A stretch of DNA of 50,767 nucleotides from SIG77 sp045589595 (GCA_045589595.1 JAZNPK010000016.1:1-50767); one strand, 5' to 3'. Counted from the stretch's first letter, positions 15,401-24,056 are shown. Notes: generated by a model not told the origin, from the letters alone. A program made the numbers and translations.

Positions 15401-17216
15401 CGGCACGGCAGATGTGGGGTCCGGCGACCGCGATATCATTCTGCGTGATGCCATTGCGCTGAAAGTCAGTGCCCCCCGCGTTCTGGCTCCCGGAGATGAC
15501 TTCCAGATCTCGCTGGATGCATTCAATCTGGACTTCCCCGATGGAACTGCCGAATGGAAAGTCAACGGCAAAACCGGAACCGTGAAACTGGCAAAAGGCG
15601 GATCTGAAAGCATTACCGTGATCCAGAAGGCGGAAAAAGGTAAAAAGACTTTCGACTACAATGCGGAACTGACGATGAACGGAAAAACCGTCAGCACCAA
15701 AGGAAGCATCGTTATCCGCAGTCCCCTGCCCGCTGAAGATGTGATGACCATCGCCACGGTCAAACAGGGCGAAACCGCAGTTTACAAGACTGCCGGGGAA
15801 TTTGATGTGGTGGAAGTCGGCTCCCCGGTCATCGCCATTTCCGGCGCTCTGCGCTACCTGAACGAATATCCCTACGGCTGTCTGGAACAGACCTCTTCCA
15901 CAGCGTTCCCCCATCTGGCTACGCCCTATCTGGTGAAAGCCGGTTTGCTGGATCCTGTGGCGCAGGACGGTGTGAAAGCCAAGGTCGAATATGCCATGGC
16001 ACATCTGGAAACGATGTACCGCTCCGGTATCCTTTACGCTATGTGGGAACACGAAAAGCAGCCGTGGAAGGAAGGCAGCCTTTACGCCATTCACTTCCAG
16101 TTGGAAGCGAAAAAAGCCGGGATGCTGGATCTGCCGGACAGCAAACTGCGTGATATTGACTACCATTTGAGCGTTTTGATCAATTCCCGTTACCATGAAG
16201 ACACACCTGCGGTCCGTGCTTATGCAATTTATATTCTTTCCCTGCTGCAGCCTGCGAAAGCAGCAAATTTTGCAGACTATTTCCTTGCTGTGGAAGAAAA
16301 CATTGCACCGTACAACAAATTCATGGCGGCGATCGCGATGATCAATGGCGGGAAAGCGGATACCGGGATGCCCATTCTCCGCGATCTGATGAAAAACGAT
16401 TTCTGGCTCAAACCGCACAACAATGCCGGACTGGGATTGTTTGACGACGCGACACGCCGTCTGGGTCTCGCCATCTGGTGTCTCGCAGATATTGTTTCTG
16501 CGGAAGAACTTACAAAACTTGCAACTGCCCTTCAGAAGCGGATCAACAACGCCGGTCACTGGTCAACCACACAGGCAAATGCCTGGGCGATCATGGGTCT
16601 GGCACGCTGGGCGGAAAAGAACGGCGGCAAGCCTGTTGCCGACATCACCGTGAACGGCAAGACGGAAAAATTCGCGGGCAAAGTTCTGCGTTACACCGGT
16701 GCTGATAAAACGGTCAGTGTGAAAAACAATGGTACCGCACCGGTCCTGATCACCCGTTATGAACGGAAAGTGCCGGAAACATTCCAGCCGGTCAGCAACG
16801 GTTTCAGCATCAAAAAGGAATATCTGAATGCCTACACCGAACAGCCGCTTTCGGGCAAAGTCCGGATGGGTGACCTGATCACGGTCCGCCTGACCATCAA
16901 TGCGCCGGAACGGGTGGAAGATATGGTCATCAGCGATCTGCTGCCCGGCGGTTTTGAGATCGAAGATGAAAAACTGTTGACCCGTATGGGGAGCACAGAC
17001 ATCCGGGGCATCGCCTCCTCCATTCTTGAACGCCGTTACGACCGTTTTCTGTTCTTCGGAACGCTGTACGGCAGCAAAGATGATGCGGTCATTGAATACA
17101 ATGTCCGGGCTGTGACAAAGGGTACTTTCGCAGTGCCGCCGGTCCTTGCCGAAGCAATGTACGCGCCTGACGTCAAAGCATCCGCACGCCCTGTGGAAAA
17201 GATCGTCATTGAATAA
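12462..17216 (+). CDS. bacterial alpha-2-macroglobulin with thioester motif
   Basis: This 1584-residue periplasmic protease trap begins with a signal peptide or N-terminal anchor (hydrophobic residues about 5-20); no clear lipobox was seen, unlike E. coli YfhM. It holds many beta-sandwich MG-type domains, then the thioester block YGCLEQTSS with Cys1140 and Gln1143 forming the thioester that covalently captures proteases, and an alpha/alpha toroid (about 1120-1400) around it. The C-terminal domain ends with VEKIVIE. Family knowledge: such proteins pair with the peptidoglycan polymerase PbpC and are thought to trap proteases that enter through a damaged outer membrane. Here pbpC overlaps the end of the gene by eight bases. 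The start at 12462 is set by the promoter position and an AAAAGGA about 13 bases upstream. Length and motifs match the family well. Confidence 0.92.
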   Translation: MKASHLLVYALLGGTLAASATYNIIQFNDLRKHQKPPQVPVQQAVQQAAPSVAAPAAAEKKKKSFIPYISNSNLNSCRIVFPSDAAIPEGKSPADFFVLDPMPENFDVKQSYTSHQFYLYGDFQPHHTYRLKIKPGIVPKSDEYLAVDKEMVFVFLTPEKEPLPNRVSVETRAGALIIPFHSKVRELPIYLSNPGKEVTLKIYKNYENRFLEALTRLHASYPSQFLENLSLHSELKVPVKMKSNSAAVFGLDLDKAGIPHKPGFYRLEMELTDCDDKPYHWEDSKRDWKNLILTDLAGHVTYDTKNVTVAVNQISTTKPVAGATVKFYSWKKLLLKTAQTDASGLVRISISDMPVAQYGNLKYVILEKGDDRSWVTLSGIESDSADKAERVFVYTARDICAPGEDMNIFVMARNAKDNIVKKDLPLKWIIRYPNWKTFASGTVKTDQSGSASFSVKLPAAAPLGHYKVEICSPDEKQSYTDLSFSVSEYIPDSMKVKLNGILKDQTISAKGNVKFYFGAPVHGGDIRLLLISEFSQFSPKEFKDYTFNAPLPTYPVPQEKFCLTTKMGNFNNSFKLPENKNVFCPLHITIYATAKTATSGRSVTAVTSGKDLVKHYASCYIGVKTTEHSEKKRTFSVIAVTPDGKKMESPDMTLTAQLLRNDWEYIVCENRSGMTYKWEEKQYPVGEAKKHALSSGTLSFDLPRSGHYTLQLKNDQNVVVSNYNFWSYAGEAGERLSNPNAINFKLDREKVIPGETVNMTFYAPDAGSAILSTGVTGIDQSRTFAVVKGENKLAVTVPASVSTGSYYTNLTVVTSTRRLSGIAELIVDQTARRLNVAISAPEKINSAATADVKITLKNAKTGKPAAGTVQLWAVDSGILALTGFKTPDPFKAFFGRTDDPIYTADEYDRIFNSIKLERKLIGGGCMSSAAKKYAPENAEQRQAPAIFMLDRIQVPASGEITIPVKFPAHTGSMRIMATASGTADVGSGDRDIILRDAIALKVSAPRVLAPGDDFQISLDAFNLDFPDGTAEWKVNGKTGTVKLAKGGSESITVIQKAEKGKKTFDYNAELTMNGKTVSTKGSIVIRSPLPAEDVMTIATVKQGETAVYKTAGEFDVVEVGSPVIAISGALRYLNEYPYGCLEQTSSTAFPHLATPYLVKAGLLDPVAQDGVKAKVEYAMAHLETMYRSGILYAMWEHEKQPWKEGSLYAIHFQLEAKKAGMLDLPDSKLRDIDYHLSVLINSRYHEDTPAVRAYAIYILSLLQPAKAANFADYFLAVEENIAPYNKFMAAIAMINGGKADTGMPILRDLMKNDFWLKPHNNAGLGLFDDATRRLGLAIWCLADIVSAEELTKLATALQKRINNAGHWSTTQANAWAIMGLARWAEKNGGKPVADITVNGKTEKFAGKVLRYTGADKTVSVKNNGTAPVLITRYERKVPETFQPVSNGFSIKKEYLNAYTEQPLSGKVRMGDLITVRLTINAPERVEDMVISDLLPGGFEIEDEKLLTRMGSTDIRGIASSILERRYDRFLFFGTLYGSKDDAVIEYNVRAVTKGTFAVPPVLAEAMYAPDVKASARPVEKIVIE

Positions 17217-19386
17217 GTTCAAACATATTTTTCTGCGGTATCTGCTCCCTGCGGCAGGTACCGCAATTCTTTTGCTGCTGTTGCTGCGATACGGCATCAT
17301 GCCCTATTGCTGTCCGGTGGAACGGGATATATATCAACGGGTTACGCCCGGAGCCGTCTTTTACGACAGATCCGGTCAACCGGTCCACTGTATTACGGGG
17401 GATGATCACCGCTATTGTTTTCCGGTAAAACTTTCCGATCTGCCGGAACATCTGATCAGTGCCGTGCTCGCGGCGGAGGATCACCGTTTTTATGAGCATA
17501 ACGGCGTGGATGACATTGCCGTTTTCCGGGCGGTCAGACAACTGCTCAACAACGGCAGGATCGTCTCCGGCGCCTCCACCATCACTATGCAGCTGGTCAA
17601 GATGCTGAAAGCGGAAACACAGCGCCGCACCCTGAAATACAAATTTGTTCAGGCAGCAGAAGCTCTTTATTATGAACGGCTTTTCAAAAAGGATGAGATC
17701 CTTGAACAATATTTCAATGTGCTGCCTTATGGCGGTCAGATCTACGGGATCGAAGCTGCGGCACGGTATTATTTCGGCAGACCGGCGAAAGACTTGAATC
17801 TGGCGGAATCCATTCTGCTCAGCGGTCTGCCCCAGGCACCGTCGCGACTGCGTCCGGACAGACATCCGCAGCGGGCGAGAAAACGCTTTGAGATCATTGT
17901 ATCCATGCTGGAGCGGCAGGAATATTTCACGGCGGAGGAAGCGGCGCATGTGCTGAAACTGCCCCTGCGGTACCGGGATTTCTCTCTGCCATTTCTGCCG
18001 ACAGCAAAAGATCCCCTGTATTTTACAGAAGCGTTGAAACAGGCGCGCGCGGAAGATCCGCGGGTCTGGGAGATCCATACCGCTTACGATCCGGCACTGA
18101 CGGAGACCGGGCTGAATCTGCTGAAAAATGCGCTCCCCGCCGACAACTCCGTAGCAGATGCGGCTATGGTGATCATGGAAAACAGGACCGGTATCGTCCG
18201 GACAATGATCGGCACACTGGATTTCAATCGCCCCGAAGACGGACAGGTCAATGCCGTTCTGGCAAAACGCTCCCCCGGTTCCCTGCTCAAACCGTTTTTC
18301 TTCGGGGAAGCCATTTCGGGCGGGCTGATCGTTCCGGAGACTCTGCTGCAGGATACGCCGATCCCCGATCCGGAATACCGTCCCGGAAACTTCAGCGGTA
18401 AATTTATGGGCAAAGTCACGGCAACGGAAGCGCTCAGCCTCTCCCTGAACACTCCGGCAGTCAGATTGCTCCGGGATCTGGGGGTCCGCCGTATGACAAA
18501 AAAATTAGCGGCGCTCCATCTTTTTCCGGAAACTCAGGAAGATACTCCGGCTGTCGGTCTGGCACTGGCACTGGGCGGCAAAGAAAGTGATTTGCTTTCC
18601 CTGACAACTGCCTATGCGGGTCTGCCGGACAACCGGATCCATCCCCGTCCGTCCTTTCTGCTGGACGCCGCAACACAAACCGGAACAGAAAAAACAAAGA
18701 TCTGGAACACCGGAAACGCTGCCGGTCTGCTGCTCCGGATGATGCGTACCCTGCCCCTGCCCGGAGCCGAACGACTCCCCGCCGCATGGAAAACAGGAAC
18801 CAGCAACAACAGCCGCGATGCATGGTGTATCGCCCTGCTGCCGGATGTTACCGTGGGCGTCTGGTTCGGAAACAAAAACGGGAAACAGGCAAAAGCACTG
18901 GTGGGGATCTCTCTGGCGGCTCCGGTCGCGGGAAAAATGCTTTCCACCCTTCACGGCAGTCTTCTCTGGCAGAATGTTACGGACCTCAAACGGCTGGAAC
19001 TCTGTGAACATTCCGGTCTGACGCCCACCATTCACTGTCGTGGAAAACGGATAGCGGGAGAAGGTCCTGCCGCCATTCCCCTGCGTACCTGCAGCAGTTG
19101 TCTGCACGGAAATCAGCAGAAAAAAGATCCCCTTCTGATCCTTTCACCGGTCAAAGGAACTTACCGGATCAAAGAGGGAGAGGATTCCATTGCGTTTCCG
19201 CTGCGGATCAAACCTGCTGCCATGCATTGTTACATCAACGGTGTGTATCAGGGGATCAGAAAAAACAATTCGGACCTGGTCCTGAAAGCCGGCAGAAACG
19301 AAATCAGTTTCTGGGATGAAAAATCGGACCGTCACATCTCGCTGGAAATCATTCTTACGACTTCAGACCGTAATCCGGCGCAATGA
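17209..19386 (+). CDS. pbpC: penicillin-binding protein 1C (bifunctional peptidoglycan synthase)
   Basis: Membrane-anchored peptidoglycan glycosyltransferase/transpeptidase. A TTG start at 17209 is proposed because upstream ATGs lie deep inside the previous gene without a ribosome site; it gives 725 residues and overlaps the alpha-2-macroglobulin stop by 8 bases. After a membrane anchor (about 12-33) comes a GT51 domain with Glu90 in AAEDHRFYEH and GASTITMQL (121-129). The transpeptidase domain has Ser358 and Lys361 in GSLLK, SLN at 412-414 and KTG at 528-530. The last ~90 residues form the C-terminal domain typical of PBP1C (starting near LLILSPVKGTYRI). The 3' end overlaps the convergent ampG-like gene by 32 bases. 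The pairing with alpha-2-macroglobulin suggests envelope repair. Confidence 0.92.
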   Translation: MNKFKHIFLRYLLPAAGTAILLLLLLRYGIMPYCCPVERDIYQRVTPGAVFYDRSGQPVHCITGDDHRYCFPVKLSDLPEHLISAVLAAEDHRFYEHNGVDDIAVFRAVRQLLNNGRIVSGASTITMQLVKMLKAETQRRTLKYKFVQAAEALYYERLFKKDEILEQYFNVLPYGGQIYGIEAAARYYFGRPAKDLNLAESILLSGLPQAPSRLRPDRHPQRARKRFEIIVSMLERQEYFTAEEAAHVLKLPLRYRDFSLPFLPTAKDPLYFTEALKQARAEDPRVWEIHTAYDPALTETGLNLLKNALPADNSVADAAMVIMENRTGIVRTMIGTLDFNRPEDGQVNAVLAKRSPGSLLKPFFFGEAISGGLIVPETLLQDTPIPDPEYRPGNFSGKFMGKVTATEALSLSLNTPAVRLLRDLGVRRMTKKLAALHLFPETQEDTPAVGLALALGGKESDLLSLTTAYAGLPDNRIHPRPSFLLDAATQTGTEKTKIWNTGNAAGLLLRMMRTLPLPGAERLPAAWKTGTSNNSRDAWCIALLPDVTVGVWFGNKNGKQAKALVGISLAAPVAGKMLSTLHGSLLWQNVTDLKRLELCEHSGLTPTIHCRGKRIAGEGPAAIPLRTCSSCLHGNQQKKDPLLILSPVKGTYRIKEGEDSIAFPLRIKPAAMHCYINGVYQGIRKNNSDLVLKAGRNEISFWDEKSDRHISLEIILTTSDRNPAQ

Positions 19387-20677
19387 TCCTGCCGATCTTT
19401 GCCGTGATCCAGAATCCGGGCAGCGTGCAGAGCAGTACCCAGAGAAAGAACAGCTGATACCGGGTAAGTCCGCAGGGGAACCATTCCGTGATCCGTTCCG
19501 CGATCCAGCCCGTCGGCATACCGGGCAGCCGGATCCCTGCGATCATAAAGACCGTCATCAACGCGAAATGACTGGTTTTGCAATCATCCGGGCTGGTGGA
19601 TGCGAACCACACCATAAAGAGCATGTATCCGGCAAAACCGAACCCGTAGCCGAACTGTTCCACTGCCACACACATACCCGTCAGCCAGAGCGAGGGTTCA
19701 GAAAGAAAAGCCAGCAGCACATAAAGGGCATCCGGCAGATTGATGGCAAGAACCATGGGCAGCAGCATTTTTTTCAAGCCGGACCGCGCACAGAGAAAAC
19801 CCGCCAACACGCCGCCGGTCAACATCATACTCACGCCCAGAATCCCGGCAAGTGATCCGTATTGCGTGGCAGTCAGCCCCACACCATCTGTCTGATCCAG
19901 CAGGAAAAGTTTGGACATCACGCCGAGCTGCGCTTCACCCAACCGGTAGAGAAGCAGGAACAACAGGGCTGTCCACACCTGTTTCTTCTGAAAAAATGTA
20001 ACAAATACGCGGCAGAAATCCGTCAGGAAAAGACGACACGAAAACGCTTTGGCGCAGTCCGATCCCGGATGCGGCAGAAACCGTCCGGACCACCCGGCAA
20101 GCAATCCCATAGACAACGCTGCGGCGCCGAGGGAAATACTCCATGCGGTACTCCCGGAAACCGTTCCGGAATCCGCCAACAGCCCGGCAAGAACAACGAA
20201 TCCGCCGTTCCCCACCACCACCGCCACCCGGTTGAAAACACTGCGCAGACCGGAATACAGGGCTTGTCCGTGGGAATCCAGCGCGAGGATATAGAAGCCG
20301 TCGGCGGCAATATCATGAACTCCGCTGGTCAGCGCGGCAAGGAAAAATACAGCGATCAGCCACGGCACCGGGGATTCCAGACGGCAGATCACAGCGGAAC
20401 ACAGGAACAGCGCCGCCATCGCCCATTGCGTCAACAGGATCCAGTGACGCCGTTTTGACACAGCATCCACTGCCGGTGCGCAGAAAAGTTTGACGAAGAT
20501 CAGTGGGAGCAAGCCGAGGAAATTGGTCCAGAACGCCACGCCGGAACGGTCCATACCGAAGAACTGGAACAGGAGCAGCGATACTTCCGTAATGAGTGCA
20601 GCAGGCAAACCTTCTGCGAAATACAATGGGGGCAGCCAGAGAGTCGCCCTGCCGGTTCTGCATCCATCTTTATTCAT
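19355..20677 (-). CDS. AmpG-like MFS permease
   Basis: A 440-residue major-facilitator protein with about 12 hydrophobic segments. The N-terminal LYFAEGLPAAL, a loop with FCAPAVDAVSKRRHWI between segments 2 and 3, and HDIAADGFYILAL resemble AmpG, the importer of anhydromuropeptides (GlcNAc-anhydroMurNAc peptides) released from the cell wall. With pbpC next door on the other strand, a role in wall recycling is plausible but not proven. The start at 20677 (MNKDG) has AGGG seven bases upstream; an earlier ATG at 20722 lies inside tRNA-Leu and is rejected. The gene follows tRNA-Leu(UAA) and recJ in the same direction, and its 3' end overlaps the end of pbpC antisense by 32 bases. Confidence 0.8.
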   Translation of the reverse strand: MNKDGCRTGRATLWLPPLYFAEGLPAALITEVSLLLFQFFGMDRSGVAFWTNFLGLLPLIFVKLFCAPAVDAVSKRRHWILLTQWAMAALFLCSAVICRLESPVPWLIAVFFLAALTSGVHDIAADGFYILALDSHGQALYSGLRSVFNRVAVVVGNGGFVVLAGLLADSGTVSGSTAWSISLGAAALSMGLLAGWSGRFLPHPGSDCAKAFSCRLFLTDFCRVFVTFFQKKQVWTALLFLLLYRLGEAQLGVMSKLFLLDQTDGVGLTATQYGSLAGILGVSMMLTGGVLAGFLCARSGLKKMLLPMVLAINLPDALYVLLAFLSEPSLWLTGMCVAVEQFGYGFGFAGYMLFMVWFASTSPDDCKTSHFALMTVFMIAGIRLPGMPTGWIAERITEWFPCGLTRYQLFFLWVLLCTLPGFWITAKIGRIIAPDYGLKS

Positions 20678-20695
20678 CCAAGATCCCTGTAAAAA

Positions 20696-20776
20696 TGCCC
20701 GGAGCGGGGGTCGAACCCGCACGCCTTGCGGCTTCGGATTTTAAGTCCGATGCGTCTGCCATTCCGCCATCCGGGC
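20696..20776 (-). tRNA. tRNA-Leu (anticodon UAA)
   Basis: Reads as a complete class II cloverleaf on the minus strand: acceptor GCCCGGA pairs with TCCGGGC, anticodon loop CTTAAAA with anticodon TAA, a short variable arm (GCC/GGC) and T loop GTTCGAC. The 3' end is discriminator A followed by T5; CCA is not encoded, unlike the other tRNAs here. It sits 15 bases after the recJ stop and 18 bases before the AmpG-like start, so it may be processed from a recJ transcript. Confidence 0.93.
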
Positions 20777-20791
20777 GTATCGTTTTCTGCG

Positions 20792-22513
20792 TCAGTACGC
20801 CATCACTTCAGAGGGACGGAAGTCCACGATCTGAAGCTGACGACGCTTTTCACCGTAATACTCATTGATCTGGGGAATTGCGATGATATCCCACTTCATC
20901 CGCGGTTCAATGGTCATATTGAACGCAATGAAATCACATGTCATGCCGGACGCATCACGCATCACGCCTTTGGTGTGACCGGCTTTGATGGGATAATTCC
21001 GCGCCACTTCCACCTGATTGATACGGAAGACCGGATGAGAATTGCTGTGTCCGAAAGGACCGAGATTTTCGTAATAATGGAAGAAATCGTCGCCCAGATC
21101 GGCAATGGTCACAAGGCCGTCATAAGACACACTGGAAAGCAGATCCTGAGGCTGAAGTTCCTCCCGCACATGGGCTTCAAATTCACGCTGGAAATCCGCG
21201 ATCTTGGATTTATGAAGTCCCAGACCGACCGCCATGGGATGTCCGCCGTACCGCGTCAGCAGATGGGAACACTTGGAAAGGATCTGGATCATATTCAATC
21301 CGCCGATACTGCGTCCGGAGCCGTGAGCTTCATCGCCCTGGATCGTCAACACGATCGCCGGACGGTTGTAGTCGCGGGCAAAACGGGATGCCACGATACC
21401 GATCACGCCCTGATGCCAGTCTTCTCCGGCGGCGAGGATGGTCATGGAAGAATCAAAACCGGGCATATTTTCCACCTGGTTTTTGGCTTCGGAGAAAATT
21501 TCCTGTTCCTTCGCCTGACGCTTCTGATTGAATTCTTCCAGCATATCGGCGTAACGGTACGCTTCCACTATATTCCGTGCTGTCATCAGCTGCAACGCCG
21601 TAATGGCATTGCCGAGTCTGCCGGCGGCATTGATGCGGGGCGCCAGTTTGAAAGTAATGTCGGACGGCTGAAGTTTGGAGTTCACACGCGCCACACTGAT
21701 CAGCGCACTGACGCCGGGGCGGATCTGTTTCTTCAGGATCTCCATGCCGTACTTGACAAGGATGCGGTTTTCGCCGAGGATCGGCACGATGTCTGCGATC
21801 GTACCGAGGGCGACATAATCCAGCACATCCTGCATATCCGTGGTATAGCCGCCCTCATTATGGGCTCTGCCGTACAACACAAACGCATGAGCCAGTTTGA
21901 ATGCCACACCCACGCCGGAAAGATTCCGCAGATCTGCCACTTCCTCGTGGACTTTGGGGTTGATGATGGCAATGGCATCCGGCAATTCCTCGGCAGGATC
22001 ATGATGATCTGTAATGATCACATCGATCCCGCGCGCCCGGGCAGTTGCCACCGCCTCGGCACTGTTGATCCCGCAGTCAACGGTCACAAGGACGCCGCAG
22101 CTTCCGCCGCATCCATCCAAAGCTTTCTGGAGAGAATCGGGCGTAAAGCCGTAACCGTCATCGAACCGGTGAGGGAGAAATGAGCTGACGATGCCGCCAT
22201 TTTTTTCGAGTACCCATGCCAGAAGCGCAGTAGCCGTAATACCATCGGTGTCATAGTCACCGTGGATCAGGATCTGTTCGCGGTTCCGGATGGCCTTCCA
22301 GAGTCGTTCGACGGCGAGATCGATGTCGGGGAAACGGAACGGATCACTCAAATCGGCGAAAGTTGCGTTGAAATAAGAATCAACGTCTTCCGTTCCGATA
22401 CCGCGAGCCGCCAGATAACAGGCGACTGCCACGGGAATAGATCTTGTCCGGATCAACTCATCTGCAATTGTTTCTTTACCGTCGGACGCGCATTTCCACA
22501 GTTTGCTGTCCAT
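20792..22513 (-). CDS. recJ: single-stranded-DNA exonuclease RecJ
   Basis: RecJ degrades single-stranded DNA 5' to 3' in recombination and mismatch repair. The 573-residue protein has the DHH phosphoesterase motifs: HGDYDTDG at 84-91 (Asp86 and Asp88 as metal ligands), Asp146 in VDCGIN and TDHHDP with D169-H170-H171. The DHHA1-type region with GGHPMAVGLGL near 420 and the C-terminal OB-type domain are present. Its length equals that of typical RecJ (about 570). It has its own promoter (22560-22588) divergent from tRNA-Leu(CAG). The Shine-Dalgarno is weak (AGAAAGA). tRNA-Leu(UAA) and the AmpG-like gene follow in the same orientation. Confidence 0.95.
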   Translation of the reverse strand: MDSKLWKCASDGKETIADELIRTRSIPVAVACYLAARGIGTEDVDSYFNATFADLSDPFRFPDIDLAVERLWKAIRNREQILIHGDYDTDGITATALLAWVLEKNGGIVSSFLPHRFDDGYGFTPDSLQKALDGCGGSCGVLVTVDCGINSAEAVATARARGIDVIITDHHDPAEELPDAIAIINPKVHEEVADLRNLSGVGVAFKLAHAFVLYGRAHNEGGYTTDMQDVLDYVALGTIADIVPILGENRILVKYGMEILKKQIRPGVSALISVARVNSKLQPSDITFKLAPRINAAGRLGNAITALQLMTARNIVEAYRYADMLEEFNQKRQAKEQEIFSEAKNQVENMPGFDSSMTILAAGEDWHQGVIGIVASRFARDYNRPAIVLTIQGDEAHGSGRSIGGLNMIQILSKCSHLLTRYGGHPMAVGLGLHKSKIADFQREFEAHVREELQPQDLLSSVSYDGLVTIADLGDDFFHYYENLGPFGHSNSHPVFRINQVEVARNYPIKAGHTKGVMRDASGMTCDFIAFNMTIEPRMKWDIIAIPQINEYYGEKRRQLQIVDFRPSEVMAY

Positions 22514-22559
22514 TCTTTCTTTCTTCTATTTTTCTTGTTAAACCTGCCAACACGCTATC

Positions 22560-22588
22560 AATATAACCCCACTTTTTTAAAAGACCAA
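22560..22588 (-). promoter_or_regulatory. promoter of recJ
   Basis: On the minus strand TTGGTC (22583-22588), a 17-base spacer and TATATT (22560-22565), about 46 bases upstream of the recJ ATG. Confidence 0.5.
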
Positions 22589-22628
22589 TGTATTTTTGAA
22601 AAAACATCGTTTTTTTTTGTTTTTTCAC

Positions 22629-22656
22629 TTGACGAACGCAAGTTTTGTGATATATT
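22629..22656 (+). promoter_or_regulatory. promoter of tRNA-Leu(CAG)
   Basis: TTGACG (22629-22634), a 16-base spacer and TATATT (22651-22656). The predicted transcript begins about 30 bases before the mature tRNA. Confidence 0.65.
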
Positions 22657-22692
22657 AGATGCCATACCCCGGAAAATTCCGGTTTCTGGTGT

Positions 22693-22778
22693 GCCGACGT
22701 GGCGGAATGGCAGACGCGCTGCGTTCAGGTCGCAGTGACTTCACGGTCGTGTAGGTTCAACTCCTATCGTCGGCACCA
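22693..22778 (+). tRNA. tRNA-Leu (anticodon CAG)
   Basis: Class II cloverleaf: acceptor GCCGACG pairs with CGTCGGC, anticodon loop TTCAGGT with anticodon CAG, a long variable arm (TGACTTCACGGTCGT) and T loop GTTCAAC. CCA is encoded at 22776-22778. It has its own promoter at 22629. Confidence 0.95.
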
Positions 22779-22796
22779 ATTTTTCTCCCCCCGCAC

Positions 22797-23012
22797 ACGA
22801 ACAAAGTACGACGTACAGTTTCTTCTCCCGGCGCTGCGTCTGGTCAATGGCACGCTCGCAGATAGCGTTTTTTCTTATTCCTGTTTCTACCGTTTTTGCA
22901 ACCCGTTGCAAAAACTTACGACAAAAAAACGCAGCACGGTTGCGTGCTGCGTTTTTTGTTCGCGTCAAGGGCTTTTGCCCTTGCCGTGGTGCAGCGGCGG
23001 AACGCTGCACAA
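22797..23012. repeat. second copy of the mosaic hairpin element
   Basis: Shares linkers with the 11-12.3 kb array: TTCTCCC, TGGTCAATGGCACG, TTTCTACCG, CTTACG, CGCGTCAAGGGC, and the variant (d) hairpin GTGCAGCG/CGCTGCAC (also at 12003-12024). The (c) palindrome is at 22893-22914. The following stem is different from the array: AACGCAGCACG (22928-22938) pairs perfectly with CGTGCTGCGTT (22943-22953), where the array has GCAGAAAAC paired with GTTTTCTGC. No gene is seen here. It lies between tRNA-Leu(CAG) and the end of the quinone oxidoreductase gene. Confidence 0.8.
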
Positions 23013-23064
23013 AAATGCTCTATCCTTACTGCGCCACAACTCCGCGATCGCGCGTGAGTGTATT

Positions 23065-24024
23065 TCAGCAGAAAGTCAGGACAACTTTACCGATATTTTC
23101 CGAGCGGCGGAGTACGGCGTGTGCTTTTTCCACTTCGCTGATGGGGAATACGGCATGGATATTTGTAACGAGTTTTCTGCTGGAGAAGAGGGGAGAGAGT
23201 TCATTTTTCAAAGCCGCCATGATACGGCTTTTTTCTTCGCTGGTGCGGCTGCGCAGAGTGCTGCCGATCAGTTTCAGGCGTTTCCGCCAGACGGTTTCCA
23301 GATTGATCGTGGTATCGCCGCCGCCCATGGATGCGATCATGATCCACCGTCCGCAGAAGACCATTTGTTTCAAACATTCGCCCATATTTTTTCCGCCGAT
23401 GCAATCGAGTGCGACGGAAGGCGGGTGTGCTTCCAGCACGGGCAGAACGCTTTCCTCTTTATAATTCACCACATAATCGGCGCCGAGATTACGCACGAAT
23501 TCTGCTTTTTCTGCGGATCCGACAGTGGTAATGACTTCCGCGCCCAGCATTTTTGCGTACTGGATCGCGGCAAGACCGATCCCGCTTGCTCCGGCTTGCA
23601 CGTAAAAGACATCGCCGTTTTTCAATCCGCCCGCTTCCAGCTGCAGGTTCAGATAGACGGTACACCAGACTTCGGGCAATGAGGCGGCTTCCACCATGGA
23701 AAGACCTTCCGGGACGGGGATCACCATTCCGGCGGGGACTGTGACCATTTCCGAATAACCGCCGCCGCCCAGCAGAGCGCAGACTTTATCGCCGGGTTTG
23801 AATCCGGAATCTGCGGGCGCTTCCAGCACTTCCCCTGCGGCTTCCAAACCGCACCACTGGGGCCAATCGGGCGGGGATGCGTATTTGCCGTCCTTCTGCA
23901 TCAGGTCGGCGCGATTGATGGCGGCGGCATGAACTTTCATCAAAACTTCGCCGTCTTTCCGTACGGGATCGGGCACATCAGTCCAGAGGAAATTCAGATC
24001 TTTGTCCAGAGTCATTGCTTTCAT
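23065..24024 (-). CDS. zinc-independent quinone oxidoreductase, MDR superfamily
   Basis: This 319-residue cytoplasmic oxidoreductase of the medium-chain dehydrogenase/reductase superfamily most resembles the PIG3/QOR group, which reduces quinones with NADPH. The N-terminal GroES-like half includes AAINRADLMQKDGKY (33-47) and the WCGLEAAGEV block; the Rossmann half has the nucleotide-binding AGASGIGLAAIQYAK (about 144-158). No zinc-ligand cysteine cluster is present, as expected for QOR. The start has AAGGAG nine bases upstream. It is the last gene of a minus-strand operon (SDR, epimerase-like, Gfo/Idh, QOR) with gaps of 12-32 bases. The true substrate may be a sugar-derived carbonyl compound; that is only contextual. 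Confidence 0.87.
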   Translation of the reverse strand: MKAMTLDKDLNFLWTDVPDPVRKDGEVLMKVHAAAINRADLMQKDGKYASPPDWPQWCGLEAAGEVLEAPADSGFKPGDKVCALLGGGGYSEMVTVPAGMVIPVPEGLSMVEAASLPEVWCTVYLNLQLEAGGLKNGDVFYVQAGASGIGLAAIQYAKMLGAEVITTVGSAEKAEFVRNLGADYVVNYKEESVLPVLEAHPPSVALDCIGGKNMGECLKQMVFCGRWIMIASMGGGDTTINLETVWRKRLKLIGSTLRSRTSEEKSRIMAALKNELSPLFSSRKLVTNIHAVFPISEVEKAHAVLRRSENIGKVVLTFC

Positions 24025-24056
24025 AAGTATCTTCTCCTTCTTCTTCGGTTTTCAGT

